The notes: generated by a model from the sequence alone, not told the origin. DNA of 42,722 nt from Myxococcales bacterium (GCA_947445025.1 CANFCB010000006.1:1-42722); one strand, 5' to 3'. Shown: positions 24,345-33,963, numbered from the stretch's first letter. Made by a program: numbers and translations.

Positions 24345-26073
24345 AATGACCAATAAAAGAGCCCTGCACACAAGACTTATTATTATATGCGGTCTCATTT
24401 GCTTTGGTTTTTTGATTGCTTGGGTAAAATCGGGAACGCTGCAATTAGCAAGAGGCAGCGCCTTAAAATATTTGTCTGAAAAACAATACCTGCGCTCGGC
24501 AACATACAATGCTGCTCGGGGAAATATTTTTGATCGCGAAGGTAAACTTTTATCAACCAGTGTTCCCGTAGACTCTATCTATGCCGAGCCAAAAAAAATA
24601 AATAATCCCTTATATGTTTCCAGGCAAATTCATAACGCAGCCCCGGAAATTTCAGATAAAACACTCGAGAAATTATCGTCGGACCGGTCCTTTGCTTGGC
24701 TGGCACGCCGCGTTGATCCCAACGTTTCTGCTAAAATAAAGGCTCAAAACCTAGAGGGTATTGGTTTTGCCAAGGAAGAACGCCGTTTTTATCCTAATCA
24801 TGCTTTGCTCGGGCAAACCCTAGGTCTCATTTCTATCGACGGAAAAGCAGTGAGCGGCATCGAGCGTGCCTTCGATGAATTTTTACGACCCAAGACCTAC
24901 ATGACGCCTTCCTATATCGATGCTAGAGGTAATTTGCTCAGGGCCTTTGTCGGTCCCGAGACTTCGCATTTGCGTGGCAACGATTTGTATCTCACCATCG
25001 ACCGCGACATTCAACACGTTGCCGAAGAAGCGTTGCTTCGAGCTGTTCGAAAACACCGCGCCAAAGGTGGGTGGGCCATCGTGATTCGTCCAAAAACGGG
25101 AGAGATTTTAGCTCTTGCCAATGTCCCTTTATTGAATCCCAATTATCCAGTAAATGCAGAGGCTGCCAAACGCAATAACGCTATTTCGCGCACCGGTGAA
25201 CCTGGCTCAACTTTTAAGATTATCACCTTTGCGGCAGCTTTTGATGCCAATGTTATTTCCCTTGATGAGAAAATTTTTTGCGAAAATGGCGTTTGGAATT
25301 TAGGGTACATGACTGTCAAAGATATTAGCAAAAAAGAATGGCTCACACCTGCAGAAATTTTTAACTACTCCAGCAATATTGGAACTTACAAAATTGCACA
25401 GCGTGTCGGTAAACAAAAATTGCACGAGGTCATACGCCTTTTTGGTTTTGGCCAGCTGCCTGGAATTCATTTAATGGAAGAAACCAAAGGCTCTGTTCCC
25501 GATTATAAAAAATGGGGTCATGCGCGCTTTGCCAACGTTAGCTTTGGCTATGGAATTATGGCCAACAGTTTACAACTGGCCTTGGCTACTTCCACTATTG
25601 CCAACGGCGGCGTCAGAATTGCTCCCAAACTTTTGCTGGCCATTAACGATAGCAATGGGCAAAATATTTTATCGGAAGCATCTGTTGAAAAAATTAGGGT
25701 CATTTCCAGCAGCGCCGCACAAAAAATGACAGCTTTGATGGTCGATGAAACCAAAAATGGTACTGGTAAACAAGCAGCTATTGCAGGTATTCTGGTTGCT
25801 GGAAAAACCGGAACGGCGGAAAAAATCGATCCACAAACAGGACGCTATGGAAAACATCTCAACGTTTCTTCTTTTGTAGGATTTGCTCCGGCCGACGACC
25901 CCGATATTGCCGCCTTAGTTGCCATTGACGAACCGCAGGGAATCGCTTACGGAGGCGTGGTAGCTGCTCCAGCCTGGCGTGAGATTGTAACAGCTGTGTT
26001 AATCAAGCAGGGTTTAATTTTCCAAAATTTAAGAGAGGCAATACCTAGCAAAGAAATGCCAAAAAAGATATAA
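24328..26073 (+). CDS. ftsI: Septal peptidoglycan transpeptidase FtsI (PBP3 type)
   Basis: A class B penicillin-binding protein that crosslinks septal peptidoglycan together with FtsW. It has one N-terminal membrane anchor (about 15-33), the dimerisation/pedestal domain starting RGNIFDREGKLL (64-75) and the transpeptidase domain with all three motifs: S294TFK297, S348SN350 and K493TGT496. There is no PASTA domain. At 581 residues it is of normal size. The start is uncertain between 24328, inside ftsL, and an ATG at 24346; neither has a strong ribosome-binding site, which suggests coupling to ftsL translation. It ends 8 bp before murE. Confidence 0.95.
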   Translation: MRPSTEMTNKRALHTRLIIICGLICFGFLIAWVKSGTLQLARGSALKYLSEKQYLRSATYNAARGNIFDREGKLLSTSVPVDSIYAEPKKINNPLYVSRQIHNAAPEISDKTLEKLSSDRSFAWLARRVDPNVSAKIKAQNLEGIGFAKEERRFYPNHALLGQTLGLISIDGKAVSGIERAFDEFLRPKTYMTPSYIDARGNLLRAFVGPETSHLRGNDLYLTIDRDIQHVAEEALLRAVRKHRAKGGWAIVIRPKTGEILALANVPLLNPNYPVNAEAAKRNNAISRTGEPGSTFKIITFAAAFDANVISLDEKIFCENGVWNLGYMTVKDISKKEWLTPAEIFNYSSNIGTYKIAQRVGKQKLHEVIRLFGFGQLPGIHLMEETKGSVPDYKKWGHARFANVSFGYGIMANSLQLALATSTIANGGVRIAPKLLLAINDSNGQNILSEASVEKIRVISSSAAQKMTALMVDETKNGTGKQAAIAGILVAGKTGTAEKIDPQTGRYGKHLNVSSFVGFAPADDPDIAALVAIDEPQGIAYGGVVAAPAWREIVTAVLIKQGLIFQNLREAIPSKEMPKKI

Positions 26074-26081
26074 CCAGCCGC

Positions 26082-27587
26082 ATGCAGCTTCAAGAACTTT
26101 TAAAAAACATATCGACACTTGTGAAAAATCAGAAAGCAGACACGTCTGATTCTTTAAAGCAAAATATTGAAGTCGTGACACTCAATTCAAAAGCTGCCAA
26201 ACCTGCCGCAATTTTTGTCGCAAGCCGGGGCGTGACCGATACTTCGCAAGATGGTCATGGCTTTATTGCGCAAGCAAAATCACAAAATGTCTCCTGTGTT
26301 ATTCTCGACGATAAAGAATATTGGGTGCCCTCAAGTTCTATTCCCATGGTGCTGGTCAAAAATAGTCGCATCGCAGCCGCGCAATTAAATGAATTCTTGT
26401 GTGATTATCCGTCTCGCTCCATGGATATTTGCGCCGTCACCGGCACCAACGGTAAAACTACCGTCAGTTTTTTAACGGCCAGTATCATGCAAAGTGCTGG
26501 TAAAAAAAGTGCAGTGCTCGGAACTCTGGGTGTCGGCGATTTGCAAAATTTAAAATACTTTGGCATGACCACGCCCGAGGCTGAAGTGCTAAGTCCGCTC
26601 TTACGCGATCTCTACCAAGAGCACTATCAGCATGTCACCATGGAAGTTTCTTCCCATGCCTTAAGTTCCCATCGCGTCGATGGCATCACTTTTAAAGCTG
26701 CGGCTTTTACCAACTTAAGTGTCGACCACCTCGATTTTCATGGCGATTTGCATCAATACCGACGAGCAAAACAGCGTTTATTCGAAGAGCTCTTGCCGGC
26801 ACAAAACTTCGCGATTATTCCAGAAAACGATGTTTTGGTTCTTGACTTAAAAAAACAAAACCATCCTATACTTACTTGGGGATATGGAGAACACGCCGAC
26901 ATTAAAGCTTTGGACATTCAACAAACCATGCAAGGCCTGGCATTTGTCCTCGAGATTAATGGCCAAAAGGCACAAGTCACTAGCGAACTTTTTGGTATCT
27001 ACAATTTAGACAACATGCTTTGTGCCGCTGGGCTTAGTTTTGCCTGCGGCATTAGCGTCGATAAAATTGCACATGGTCTCAAAAATGCCTCTATGCCAGC
27101 CGGACGAACTGAGCGTATAGTGAGCGACAATGCCTCACAAAAACCCACAGTATTTGTTGATTTTGCTCACACCCCCGACGCTTTGAAAAAAGTTTTAAGT
27201 GCAATGAAACAATTCACCAAAGGGCGATTAATCGTCGTCTTTGGTTGTGGCGGCGATCGCGATACCAGCAAACGTGCACAAATGGGCTTCATAGCAACTT
27301 CTCTCGCCGACAAAACCTTCATTACTAGCGACAATCCCAGAAGCGAAAATCCTGAAGAAATCATGAAGGAAATTTTGAAGGGCGTCAGCGATGATAAAAA
27401 AAGCTCCTGTCAATTGATAGGTGATCGACAAGAGGCCATTAAACAGGCTATTAACACTGCACAAATAAATGACATCGTGGTCCTGGCTGGTAAAGGCCAT
27501 GAAAAAACCCAAGAGATTGGCTCTTTATTTTACCCATTTGATGACGCCGACATTGCAAAATCTGTACTGGAGAATTGGTTTATATGA
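26082..27587 (+). CDS. murE: UDP-MurNAc-tripeptide synthetase (meso-DAP-adding) MurE
   Basis: A cytoplasmic ATP-dependent ligase that adds the third amino acid to UDP-MurNAc-L-Ala-D-Glu. The P-loop TGTNGKTT is at 120-127, TMEVSSHAL at 187-195, and VDFAHTPDAL at 359-368. DNPR (417-420), in SDNPRSENP, is the signature for meso-diaminopimelate rather than lysine, so the cell wall is of the DAP type. GRT(E)R and AGKGHE near the C-terminus are also present. At 501 residues it is typical. The stop overlaps the murF start (ATGA). Confidence 0.96.
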   Translation: MQLQELLKNISTLVKNQKADTSDSLKQNIEVVTLNSKAAKPAAIFVASRGVTDTSQDGHGFIAQAKSQNVSCVILDDKEYWVPSSSIPMVLVKNSRIAAAQLNEFLCDYPSRSMDICAVTGTNGKTTVSFLTASIMQSAGKKSAVLGTLGVGDLQNLKYFGMTTPEAEVLSPLLRDLYQEHYQHVTMEVSSHALSSHRVDGITFKAAAFTNLSVDHLDFHGDLHQYRRAKQRLFEELLPAQNFAIIPENDVLVLDLKKQNHPILTWGYGEHADIKALDIQQTMQGLAFVLEINGQKAQVTSELFGIYNLDNMLCAAGLSFACGISVDKIAHGLKNASMPAGRTERIVSDNASQKPTVFVDFAHTPDALKKVLSAMKQFTKGRLIVVFGCGGDRDTSKRAQMGFIATSLADKTFITSDNPRSENPEEIMKEILKGVSDDKKSSCQLIGDRQEAIKQAINTAQINDIVVLAGKGHEKTQEIGSLFYPFDDADIAKSVLENWFI

Positions 27588-29014
27588 CACAATTATTACT
27601 TTCTTTTATCCAAAATGCACTCAAAGATAGGCATTCTCGTAGTCAGGGAGAACTCGCTGCTGATTTTTTGGGCGTGTCCATTAATTCTAGAACAATTAAA
27701 CCTGGGGAAATTTTTGTTGCACTCAAAGGTGAGCGTTTAGATGGGCATCAATTCATTGAGGAAGCCTTTGGGCTAGGCTGCACTTTAGCAATTGTTGACA
27801 ATAACTACCAACCGCCAACGTCTACAACTGCCCATGCTTTTATGTTTGTCGATGACACCTTAAAAGCGCTGCACGATTTAAGTCGAGGCTATCTGCAAAG
27901 TTTGCCGGCAAAGCGCATTGCCTTAACTGGATCGAGTGGAAAAACCACCACCAAAGAATTAATTCGCCATGTCTTAAGTGCAGTTTTAGGAGAAGAAGCG
28001 GTCTTTGCCAGTTCAGGCAATCAAAACAATCATTTTGGCGTTCCCTTGTCAGCATTTGCGGTTAGGCAAAAGCACCAGGTTGCTATTTTGGAAATGGGCA
28101 TGAATCACTTCGGTGAAATTGCCACACTGGCCGGTATCGTTAAACCGAACATTGGCCTTATCGTCAACATGGGCACAGCTCACGCTGGAAATCTGGGTGG
28201 TCCAGACGGCGTCGCCAAAGCCAAAGCAGAACTTTATGAAGCTTTAACCGCAAAAGATATTGCCATTGTTAATGCCGATGACCCACGTTGTTTGCGCGAG
28301 GCTGCTGCCAAAGTCAAAGGCAAACAAATTACTTTTGGAAAAGCGCCCTGGGCAGATGTCCGCATTGAATCCACAGAACCTACCTGGGGTAAAAGCAACG
28401 GTCAACAATCCAAGTCGCTAGGCATGCACATCACCCTGGTGTTTCAAAACAAAAAAGAAACCGCATGGCTTTCATTGCTGGGGGTTCACAATGCACAAAA
28501 TGCCGCTGCCGCTGTCGCCGTCGCTATGGCTTTAAATCTGGATTTCAAAACGGCAGTCCAAGGTCTTTCTGCCATGCAAGCGGTCCATGGACGACTCGAA
28601 GTGCACACACTTGCTAATGGTGCCCTGCTTATTGATGACACTTACAATGCCAACCCCGAATCCATAGAGGCAGGCTTGTCGGTTTTATCCACATGGAAAA
28701 ATCACCGCCACGTCGCGATTTTGGGGGAAATGGCCGAACTTGGTGAAAATTCCTACGCTATCCATCGTACCATAGGCGCCGCTTGTGTGCAAAAAAATGT
28801 GGACCTGCTCTTGGCGTGTGGACCCAATGCCAAGGCTTACGGAGTAGGCGCAATTGCTGCCGGCCTTGCAAAAGAATGTTTTTTTTGGGCGCAAAATAGC
28901 GCAGAAATAGCTTTGATTGCCGCCTCCCAAATAAAAAACAATGATGTTATTTTAGTGAAGGGCTCCCGCTTCACTGAAATGGAAAAGGTCGTAACCAAAC
29001 TTTTAAGTTTATAA
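27584..29014 (+). CDS. murF: UDP-MurNAc-tripeptide--D-alanyl-D-alanine ligase MurF
   Basis: Adds the D-Ala-D-Ala dipeptide to give UDP-MurNAc-pentapeptide. The P-loop is GSSGKTTTKEL. ILEMGMNHFGEIA, IVNMGTAHAGNLGG, GVHNAQNAAAAVA and LLIDDTYNANPESI follow, all typical of MurF. I start it at the ATG at 27584, which overlaps the murE stop by 4 nt and follows GGAGA. A TTG at 27575 is too near that site. The product is 476 residues. No ddl gene, which would make the dipeptide, lies in the cluster. Confidence 0.95.
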   Translation: MTQLLLSFIQNALKDRHSRSQGELAADFLGVSINSRTIKPGEIFVALKGERLDGHQFIEEAFGLGCTLAIVDNNYQPPTSTTAHAFMFVDDTLKALHDLSRGYLQSLPAKRIALTGSSGKTTTKELIRHVLSAVLGEEAVFASSGNQNNHFGVPLSAFAVRQKHQVAILEMGMNHFGEIATLAGIVKPNIGLIVNMGTAHAGNLGGPDGVAKAKAELYEALTAKDIAIVNADDPRCLREAAAKVKGKQITFGKAPWADVRIESTEPTWGKSNGQQSKSLGMHITLVFQNKKETAWLSLLGVHNAQNAAAAVAVAMALNLDFKTAVQGLSAMQAVHGRLEVHTLANGALLIDDTYNANPESIEAGLSVLSTWKNHRHVAILGEMAELGENSYAIHRTIGAACVQKNVDLLLACGPNAKAYGVGAIAAGLAKECFFWAQNSAEIALIAASQIKNNDVILVKGSRFTEMEKVVTKLLSL

Positions 29015-29035
29015 CTTTAAAAAGAGTCGCTTACT

Positions 29036-30142
29036 ATGCTGTATAATTTTTTATATCCACTGCACTTTAAAATTAATTTTTTAAACGTGCTGCGCTACCC
29101 ATCATTTCGCATCGTCATGGCAGCTTTAACGGCTTTGCTCTTTACGCTCTTTTTATATCCTTGGTTTATCCGCCGCCTGCAAATATTTAAATTTGGGCAA
29201 GTCATTCGCCAAGACGGCCCAAAAGATCACTACAAAAAACAAGGCACCCCTACCATGGGTGGCATGTTGATTTTATTTGCCATCACGATTTCCACTTTGC
29301 TTTGGGCAGACTTAACCCACGTCGGCATTTGGCTCTTACTCTTGATTACTTTGGGTTACGGTGCCGTTGGCTTTTACGACGACTATAAAAAAATCAAACA
29401 GCGCAACTCCAAAGGCTTGTCAGGAAGATGGAAATTGTTTTGGCAGGCCTGTATCGGCTTGGTTGTTTTGCTCATCTACGCCATGGATTTTAGTTCGATG
29501 CCTTTTTCGACAGAGTTCACTTTGCCCTTCATCTCTGTGGAAAAATTTCACCCGGAATTACCTGCCTTGGTTTATTTGACGTTTGCTTTATTTTTATTGG
29601 TAGGAACTTCCAACGCCGTCAATCTCACTGATGGCCTCGACGGGCTGGCTATTGGACCTGTGATTATTAGTGCTTTCGTTTTTTTGATTTTAGCTTATGC
29701 CGCCGGAACCACGCTGGCTGATTTTAATATCGCCAAATATCTGCGTATTTTAAGCGTCAGCGGCGCGTCAGAATTATCGGTTTTTTGTGCCGCAATTATA
29801 GGGGCTGGCGTTGGTTTTCTTTGGTATAATGTTTACCCTGCCCTCGTCATCATGGGCGATGTCGGCTCATTGTCTTTAGGCGGTGCGTTGGCTATGTTGG
29901 CTATCTTAACCAAAAACGAAGTTCTTTCGGCACTCTTGCTTGGCGGTTTTTTATTGGAAGCCCTAAGCGTCATTTTGCAAGTTGCTTCTTTTAAACTCAC
30001 CGGCAAACGCATTTTTAAAATGGCACCTATCCATCATCATTTTGAATTATTGGGCTGGCCGGAGCCTCGCATCATTGTGCGTTTTTGGATTTTTTGCTCT
30101 TTTTTAGCATTGCTTGCTCTGGTCTCCCTAAAATTAAGGTAA
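29036..30142 (+). CDS. mraY: Phospho-MurNAc-pentapeptide translocase MraY
   Basis: An integral membrane enzyme that transfers phospho-MurNAc-pentapeptide to undecaprenyl phosphate to make lipid I. It has 368 residues and about ten membrane spans. Motifs are KKQGTPTMGGMLI, YDDYKK, NLTDGLDGLAIG, MGDVGSLSLGG (GDVGS in place of the commoner GDTGS, also found in other MraY) and the nucleotide-side loop PIHHHFELLGWPE. It lies between murF and murD, the standard order, with gaps of 21 and 9 bp. Confidence 0.97.
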   Translation: MLYNFLYPLHFKINFLNVLRYPSFRIVMAALTALLFTLFLYPWFIRRLQIFKFGQVIRQDGPKDHYKKQGTPTMGGMLILFAITISTLLWADLTHVGIWLLLLITLGYGAVGFYDDYKKIKQRNSKGLSGRWKLFWQACIGLVVLLIYAMDFSSMPFSTEFTLPFISVEKFHPELPALVYLTFALFLLVGTSNAVNLTDGLDGLAIGPVIISAFVFLILAYAAGTTLADFNIAKYLRILSVSGASELSVFCAAIIGAGVGFLWYNVYPALVIMGDVGSLSLGGALAMLAILTKNEVLSALLLGGFLLEALSVILQVASFKLTGKRIFKMAPIHHHFELLGWPEPRIIVRFWIFCSFLALLALVSLKLR

Positions 30143-30151
30143 AAAACTGCG

Positions 30152-31636
30152 ATGTCCCTTTATGAAAAACTGAAACAAATCAAAGGAAAGTCGGTTGTAG
30201 TAGCTGGAGCTGGAATTTCAGGAATATCCGCATGCAAATTTCTAGAAACACTGGGCGCGAACATTGTTTTAGTTGATGATGCCGACCTCGAGCTTATCCA
30301 AAAACGCATAGCCTCTTCAGGAGGGATTCCTGCTTGCGTATCGCTACAGCAGGGTATTAAATCTAGCATTACTTTGCAAGCTGAACTGATTATATTGTCT
30401 CCCGGTATCAGCAAAAATCACGTGGCTATTCAAGAGGCATTGGCTCACAGTATTCCGGTTATTAATGAACTCGATCTAGGCGCGGCCTTTCTTACCAGTT
30501 GCCATTTTGTCGGCATCACCGGAACCAATGGAAAATCCACCACGGCGACGATATTAGGTTTTATTGCCAAAGCCTTCGACGCCAACGCATTTGTCGGCGG
30601 CAATCTAGGCATTCCTTTGTGTGAAACTTTAGTAAAAGGCGTTTTGCCTAAAATCGCTGTTTTAGAATTATCAAGCTACCAGCTAGAGCTTCTGGAATTA
30701 CTGAGACTAGACGCTGGCGTTATCACCAATCTCACTCCAGACCATCTGGATCGTTACCCAAATGTAGAAGCTTACTACCTGGCAAAAGCAAAAATTTTTG
30801 ACTTGCTGCATACAACTGGTAGCGCGATTTTAAATCACGAAGATCCCAATTCGAAAATATTTCTCTTGGATCATGCTGCCCATCCTCGGCTGGATTTCAA
30901 TGTCAAACTAGGCGACCAAGGCATAGCAATTAAAGGCAACACCCTGCTTATTAATACCCCAACTTTGCAAGCAACTCTGACGCTGAATCAGGAACAATTT
31001 TTAGGCCAACACAATTACCAAAATGCCGCAGCGGCGGTTGCGGCGGCCCTCGCTTTAAATATTCCACTAGCCATCATTCAGAAAGGCCTGGATAGCTATA
31101 CCGGAATTGCCCATCGCTTAGAATCTTTAGGTTATGCTCAAGGCATCCGTTGGGTAAATGACTCCAAGGCCACCAACGTAGAATCCGTCTTGATTGCCAT
31201 GCAAAATTTCTCTGAAGGTGTGCATCTCGTCGTGGGCGGACTTGGAAAAAATTCGAGTTATGCGCCTTTGGTTAACTTCTGCCAGGGACGCGTCAACGCG
31301 ATTTACGCCATTGGACAAGATGCACCTAATTTAATGGAAGCTTTTAAAGATTTTGTTTGCTTCGATGCTAAGACTTTAGAAAACGCCGTCTTGCTGGCAC
31401 AAAAAAATGCACAAAAGGGAGACACAATCTTGCTATCTCCAGCCTGCGCCAGCTGGGATCAGTTTGAAAGCTTTGCCCATCGCGGTGATAGTTTTCGAAA
31501 ACTCTTTGAAGAAGCGAAGGCTTCGTCATTGCGAACGAAGGTGAAGCAATCCAGAGCCAAAAAGAGACTGGACTGCCACGTCACTAACGTTCCTCACAGT
31601 GACGATACGGGAGCATATAAAGGAAAAAGGAAATGA
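30152..31636 (+). CDS. murD: UDP-MurNAc-L-alanine--D-glutamate ligase MurD, with C-terminal extension
   Basis: Adds D-glutamate to UDP-MurNAc-L-Ala. The N-terminal Rossmann part begins VVVAGAGISGISACKFL. The P-loop is GITGTNGKST, with VLELSSYQLELL, NLTPDHLDRY and WVNDSKATNVES further on. The normal family C-terminus is reached at about residue 455 (LLSPACASWDQFESFAHRGDSFRKLFE, given in outline). About 37 extra residues follow, mostly encoded by a palindromic element at 31524-31604. The tail is basic and not like MurD. At 494 residues the protein is longer than most (~440-460). The ATG of ftsW overlaps the stop by 4 nt, so coupling is kept despite the insertion. Confidence 0.95.
   Translation: MSLYEKLKQIKGKSVVVAGAGISGISACKFLETLGANIVLVDDADLELIQKRIASSGGIPACVSLQQGIKSSITLQAELIILSPGISKNHVAIQEALAHSIPVINELDLGAAFLTSCHFVGITGTNGKSTTATILGFIAKAFDANAFVGGNLGIPLCETLVKGVLPKIAVLELSSYQLELLELLRLDAGVITNLTPDHLDRYPNVEAYYLAKAKIFDLLHTTGSAILNHEDPNSKIFLLDHAAHPRLDFNVKLGDQGIAIKGNTLLINTPTLQATLTLNQEQFLGQHNYQNAAAAVAAALALNIPLAIIQKGLDSYTGIAHRLESLGYAQGIRWVNDSKATNVESVLIAMQNFSEGVHLVVGGLGKNSSYAPLVNFCQGRVNAIYAIGQDAPNLMEAFKDFVCFDAKTLENAVLLAQKNAQKGDTILLSPACASWDQFESFAHRGDSFRKLFEEAKASSLRTKVKQSRAKKRLDCHVTNVPHSDDTGAYKGKRK
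31524..31604. repeat. In-frame palindromic element within the 3' end of murD (RPE-like)
   Basis: An 81-bp imperfect palindrome. The left arm begins CGTCATTGCGAACGAAGG and runs to AGCAATCCAG; the right arm starts CTGGACTGCCACGTCAC and ends CGTTCCTCACAGTGACG. Such CGTCATTGCGA...CAATCCAG elements resemble the Rickettsia palindromic elements and similar repeats of other proteobacteria, some of which sit inside genes. It encodes about residues 458-484 of MurD. Relation to RPE is by resemblance only. Confidence 0.8.
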
Positions 31637-32757
31637 AACTGCTGCCTTATAAAGTTTTGCTTTTTTGCGTTTTTGTTTTAGTGATGTTTGGCCTCGTCAT
31701 GGTTTATTCAAGTTCCGCTATCGTATCTGGAGCCGTCAACCACGATTCATTTTACTTTGTTAAACGGCAACTGGTTTTTATTTTTTTGAGCTGCGGCGCC
31801 TTTGTCTTCGCGCTTTATATTCACCCTGATTTATATCAGCGCTACGGCTATCCAATTTATATCGCCATGCTGCTGCTACTGGCCTCGTTACTGGTGCCTG
31901 GCATCGGCAAATCAGCTGGCGGCGCTGCGCGTTGGATCTCGCTTGGGGTATTCAGGCTGCAGCCAGGTGAACTTTTTAAGTTTGCCTTAATCGTTTATTT
32001 GGCAAAATCGTTAGCAAAAAAAGCTAACCACATGACTTTGTTTTCGGTGGGCATCGTTCCGCATATTATTATCCCTGGCGTCGCTATGGTTCTGCTCATG
32101 CTGGAGCCAGATTTTGGAACCACTTTTATGGTAGCCACCCTCACCTTTGTGATGCTTTTTATTGGAGGAGCACCGGTAACTTATTTGTTACTTGGCGTTC
32201 TCATCGCCATTCCGGTCGCACTGCAAATGATTACCAGTAGTCATTATCGATTAGAACGCGTGATTGCATTTTTAGATCCTTGGTCGCATCGACAGAATGA
32301 AGGTTATCAAGTCGTGGAAAGCCTTATGGCCTTTGGATCCGGCGGATTTTGGGGTTTAGGCTTGGGACGGGGACCGGGAAAATTGCACTTTTTGCCAGCA
32401 GCGCACACCGACTTTATTTTGGCGATTATAGGCGAAGAGTTTGGCTTTGTCGGAATCTCAGTTATTATCATTTGTTTTTTGTTAATCGTCATTTGTGGAT
32501 TTAAAATTGCACTGTCTTTAAAAGATCCTTTTCAAATTTATTTAGCCGCAGGTCTCACCACCTTAATGACCTTGCAAGCTATTTTTAACGCCTTCGTCGT
32601 CATGGGCTTAGTTCCCACCAAAGGCATCACTCTGCCATTTGTCAGTTACGGCGGCAGCAGTTTGATTATGAGTTGTTTTATGGCAGGCGTCCTGGTGCGT
32701 TTAAGCCAGGAATCCACGACTTTGGCTGATTGCGATCTCAAGGAGACCACAACATGA
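31633..32757 (+). CDS. ftsW: Septal peptidoglycan polymerase FtsW (SEDS family)
   Basis: A SEDS-family glycosyltransferase that polymerises lipid II at the septum with FtsI. It has 374 residues and about ten membrane spans. Motifs include GLVMVYSSSA, GAARWISLGVFRLQPGE, LEPDFGTT with the conserved acidic residue, and HTDFILAIIGEEFGF, then GLVPTKGITLPFVSYGGSS. The short N-terminal cytoplasmic tail starts directly at the first membrane span. It overlaps murD by 4 nt and murG by 4 nt. AAGGAAAAAGGAA precedes the ATG. Confidence 0.96.
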   Translation: MKLLPYKVLLFCVFVLVMFGLVMVYSSSAIVSGAVNHDSFYFVKRQLVFIFLSCGAFVFALYIHPDLYQRYGYPIYIAMLLLLASLLVPGIGKSAGGAARWISLGVFRLQPGELFKFALIVYLAKSLAKKANHMTLFSVGIVPHIIIPGVAMVLLMLEPDFGTTFMVATLTFVMLFIGGAPVTYLLLGVLIAIPVALQMITSSHYRLERVIAFLDPWSHRQNEGYQVVESLMAFGSGGFWGLGLGRGPGKLHFLPAAHTDFILAIIGEEFGFVGISVIIICFLLIVICGFKIALSLKDPFQIYLAAGLTTLMTLQAIFNAFVVMGLVPTKGITLPFVSYGGSSLIMSCFMAGVLVRLSQESTTLADCDLKETTT

Positions 32758-33839
32758 AACTCATTATTGCCGGCGGTGGCACCGGTGGCCATGTTTACCC
32801 TGCCATTGCCCTAGCCCAAGCTCTGCAAAAAATAGACAAAAACTCGGAAGTGCTCTTTATCGGCACCGAGTTAGGAATGGAAAAATTCGCAGTACCCCAA
32901 GCTGGGTATTCTATCGAATTTATCCACGTCTCCGGGATCAAAGGCCGCTCTTTCACGAAAAAGCTCCGCGCTTTCTTGCAGATTCCCTTTGCTATTTTAT
33001 CTTCAATTAAAATTTTGCGCCGAGAAAAACCCGACGCCCTGCTTGGTGTCGGCGGTTATGCTTCTGGGCCCTCTTTGCTCGCGGCCTGGATGCTCAGAAT
33101 TCCTACTGCTATTTTAGAACCAAACAGCATTCCTGGTTTCACCAATCGCATTTTGGCATTTTTTGTGCGCAAAATTTTTGGCGCTTTTCATAAAACCGCC
33201 GCTTATTTTTCCAGTAAACATTTTATAGTTGTCGGTGGTCCTCTTAGACAAGAATTTTTATCAGCAGCTTTACCCACAGAAAAAAAAGATAATAAAGTTT
33301 TTCATCTCTTGGTGGTCGGCGGCAGTCTTGGCGCCAAAGCTCTAAACGATGTCGCGCCCAAGGCCTTGTCTTTTTTAAAAGAGCGCCATCTGACTTTACA
33401 TGTTGTGCACCAAACGGGAAAAGGTGATTTTGAACGGGTCCAAAAACTATATAAAGACTTGCATGTTGATGCAGATGTCCGGCCTTTTATCGACGACATG
33501 GCAGCAACATATGCGCAAGCCGATTTAATTATTTGCCGCTCAGGAGCAGGAACTTGTGCGGAAATCACGGCCATGGGCCTACCCGCAATTCTAGTTCCCT
33601 TTCCCCACGCCATTTATGACCACCAAACGGAAAACGCCAAAGAACTAGTCGAAACCGGTGCCGCTATTTTATTACCCCAAACCGAAATGACACCAGAGCG
33701 TCTCGCCCTAGAGATATCTGAACTCATCCGTATACCTGCGAATCTGAAACGCATGCGGCAAGCAGCATTAGCCCTGGGCAGAACCGATGCCGCTGAGCAA
33801 ATCGCCAAATCAGCACTTAATAATTTTTTACTGCGATAA
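32754..33839 (+). CDS. murG: Lipid II synthase MurG (UDP-GlcNAc transferase)
   Basis: A peripheral membrane GT-B glycosyltransferase that adds GlcNAc to lipid I to form lipid II. The 361-residue product starts at the ATG at 32754 (overlapping the ftsW stop, with AAGGAG 8 nt upstream). GGGTGGHVYPAIALA is at 7-21, LLGVGGYASGP and EPNSIPGFTNR lie in the N-domain, and GGSLGAKALND and CRSGAGTCAEITAMGLPA then FPHAIYDHQTENA in the nucleotide-binding C-domain. It is intact. About 0.9 kb downstream lies a decayed copy of its last ~280 bp. It is the last gene before the interruption of the dcw cluster. Confidence 0.96.
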   Translation: MKLIIAGGGTGGHVYPAIALAQALQKIDKNSEVLFIGTELGMEKFAVPQAGYSIEFIHVSGIKGRSFTKKLRAFLQIPFAILSSIKILRREKPDALLGVGGYASGPSLLAAWMLRIPTAILEPNSIPGFTNRILAFFVRKIFGAFHKTAAYFSSKHFIVVGGPLRQEFLSAALPTEKKDNKVFHLLVVGGSLGAKALNDVAPKALSFLKERHLTLHVVHQTGKGDFERVQKLYKDLHVDADVRPFIDDMAATYAQADLIICRSGAGTCAEITAMGLPAILVPFPHAIYDHQTENAKELVETGAAILLPQTEMTPERLALEISELIRIPANLKRMRQAALALGRTDAAEQIAKSALNNFLLR

Positions 33840-33877
33840 ATAATTGCCAATAAAAGGCGACCAACCCAATTTCCTGT

Positions 33878-33902
33878 CCCCCTTTCTCTTTTTGCCAGAA
33901 CA
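33878..33902 (+). repeat. 25-bp direct repeat, left copy, flanking the murG-murC insert
   Basis: The 25 bp from CCCCCTTTCT to TTGCCAGAACA match the copy at 35491-35515 in 23 of 25 positions, in the same orientation. The two differ only at positions 10 and 11. Confidence 0.75.
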
Positions 33903-33963
33903 GGTTGCTGCGACGCCAAAGCATAGGCAACGTGTGGAGCAATGACGAGCATCAATTTGTCCT

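Noticed and set aside
29850-29885. MraY active-site substitution (GDVGS instead of GDTGS)
   Set aside because: The valine variant occurs in other functional MraY proteins and the catalytic aspartates are present.
33614-33955. Minus-strand frame across the murG end reading ...PVLAKRERGTGN
   Set aside because: It is antisense to murG, and its residues come from the 25-bp repeat; the other copy gives a similar phrase (HVLAKNERGEV). Not a gene.
33903-33963. Second copy of the murD-type palindromic element after the antitoxin gene
   Set aside because: Only GCAATGACG and a loose GTTGC/GCAAC dyad resemble it; too degenerate to call.
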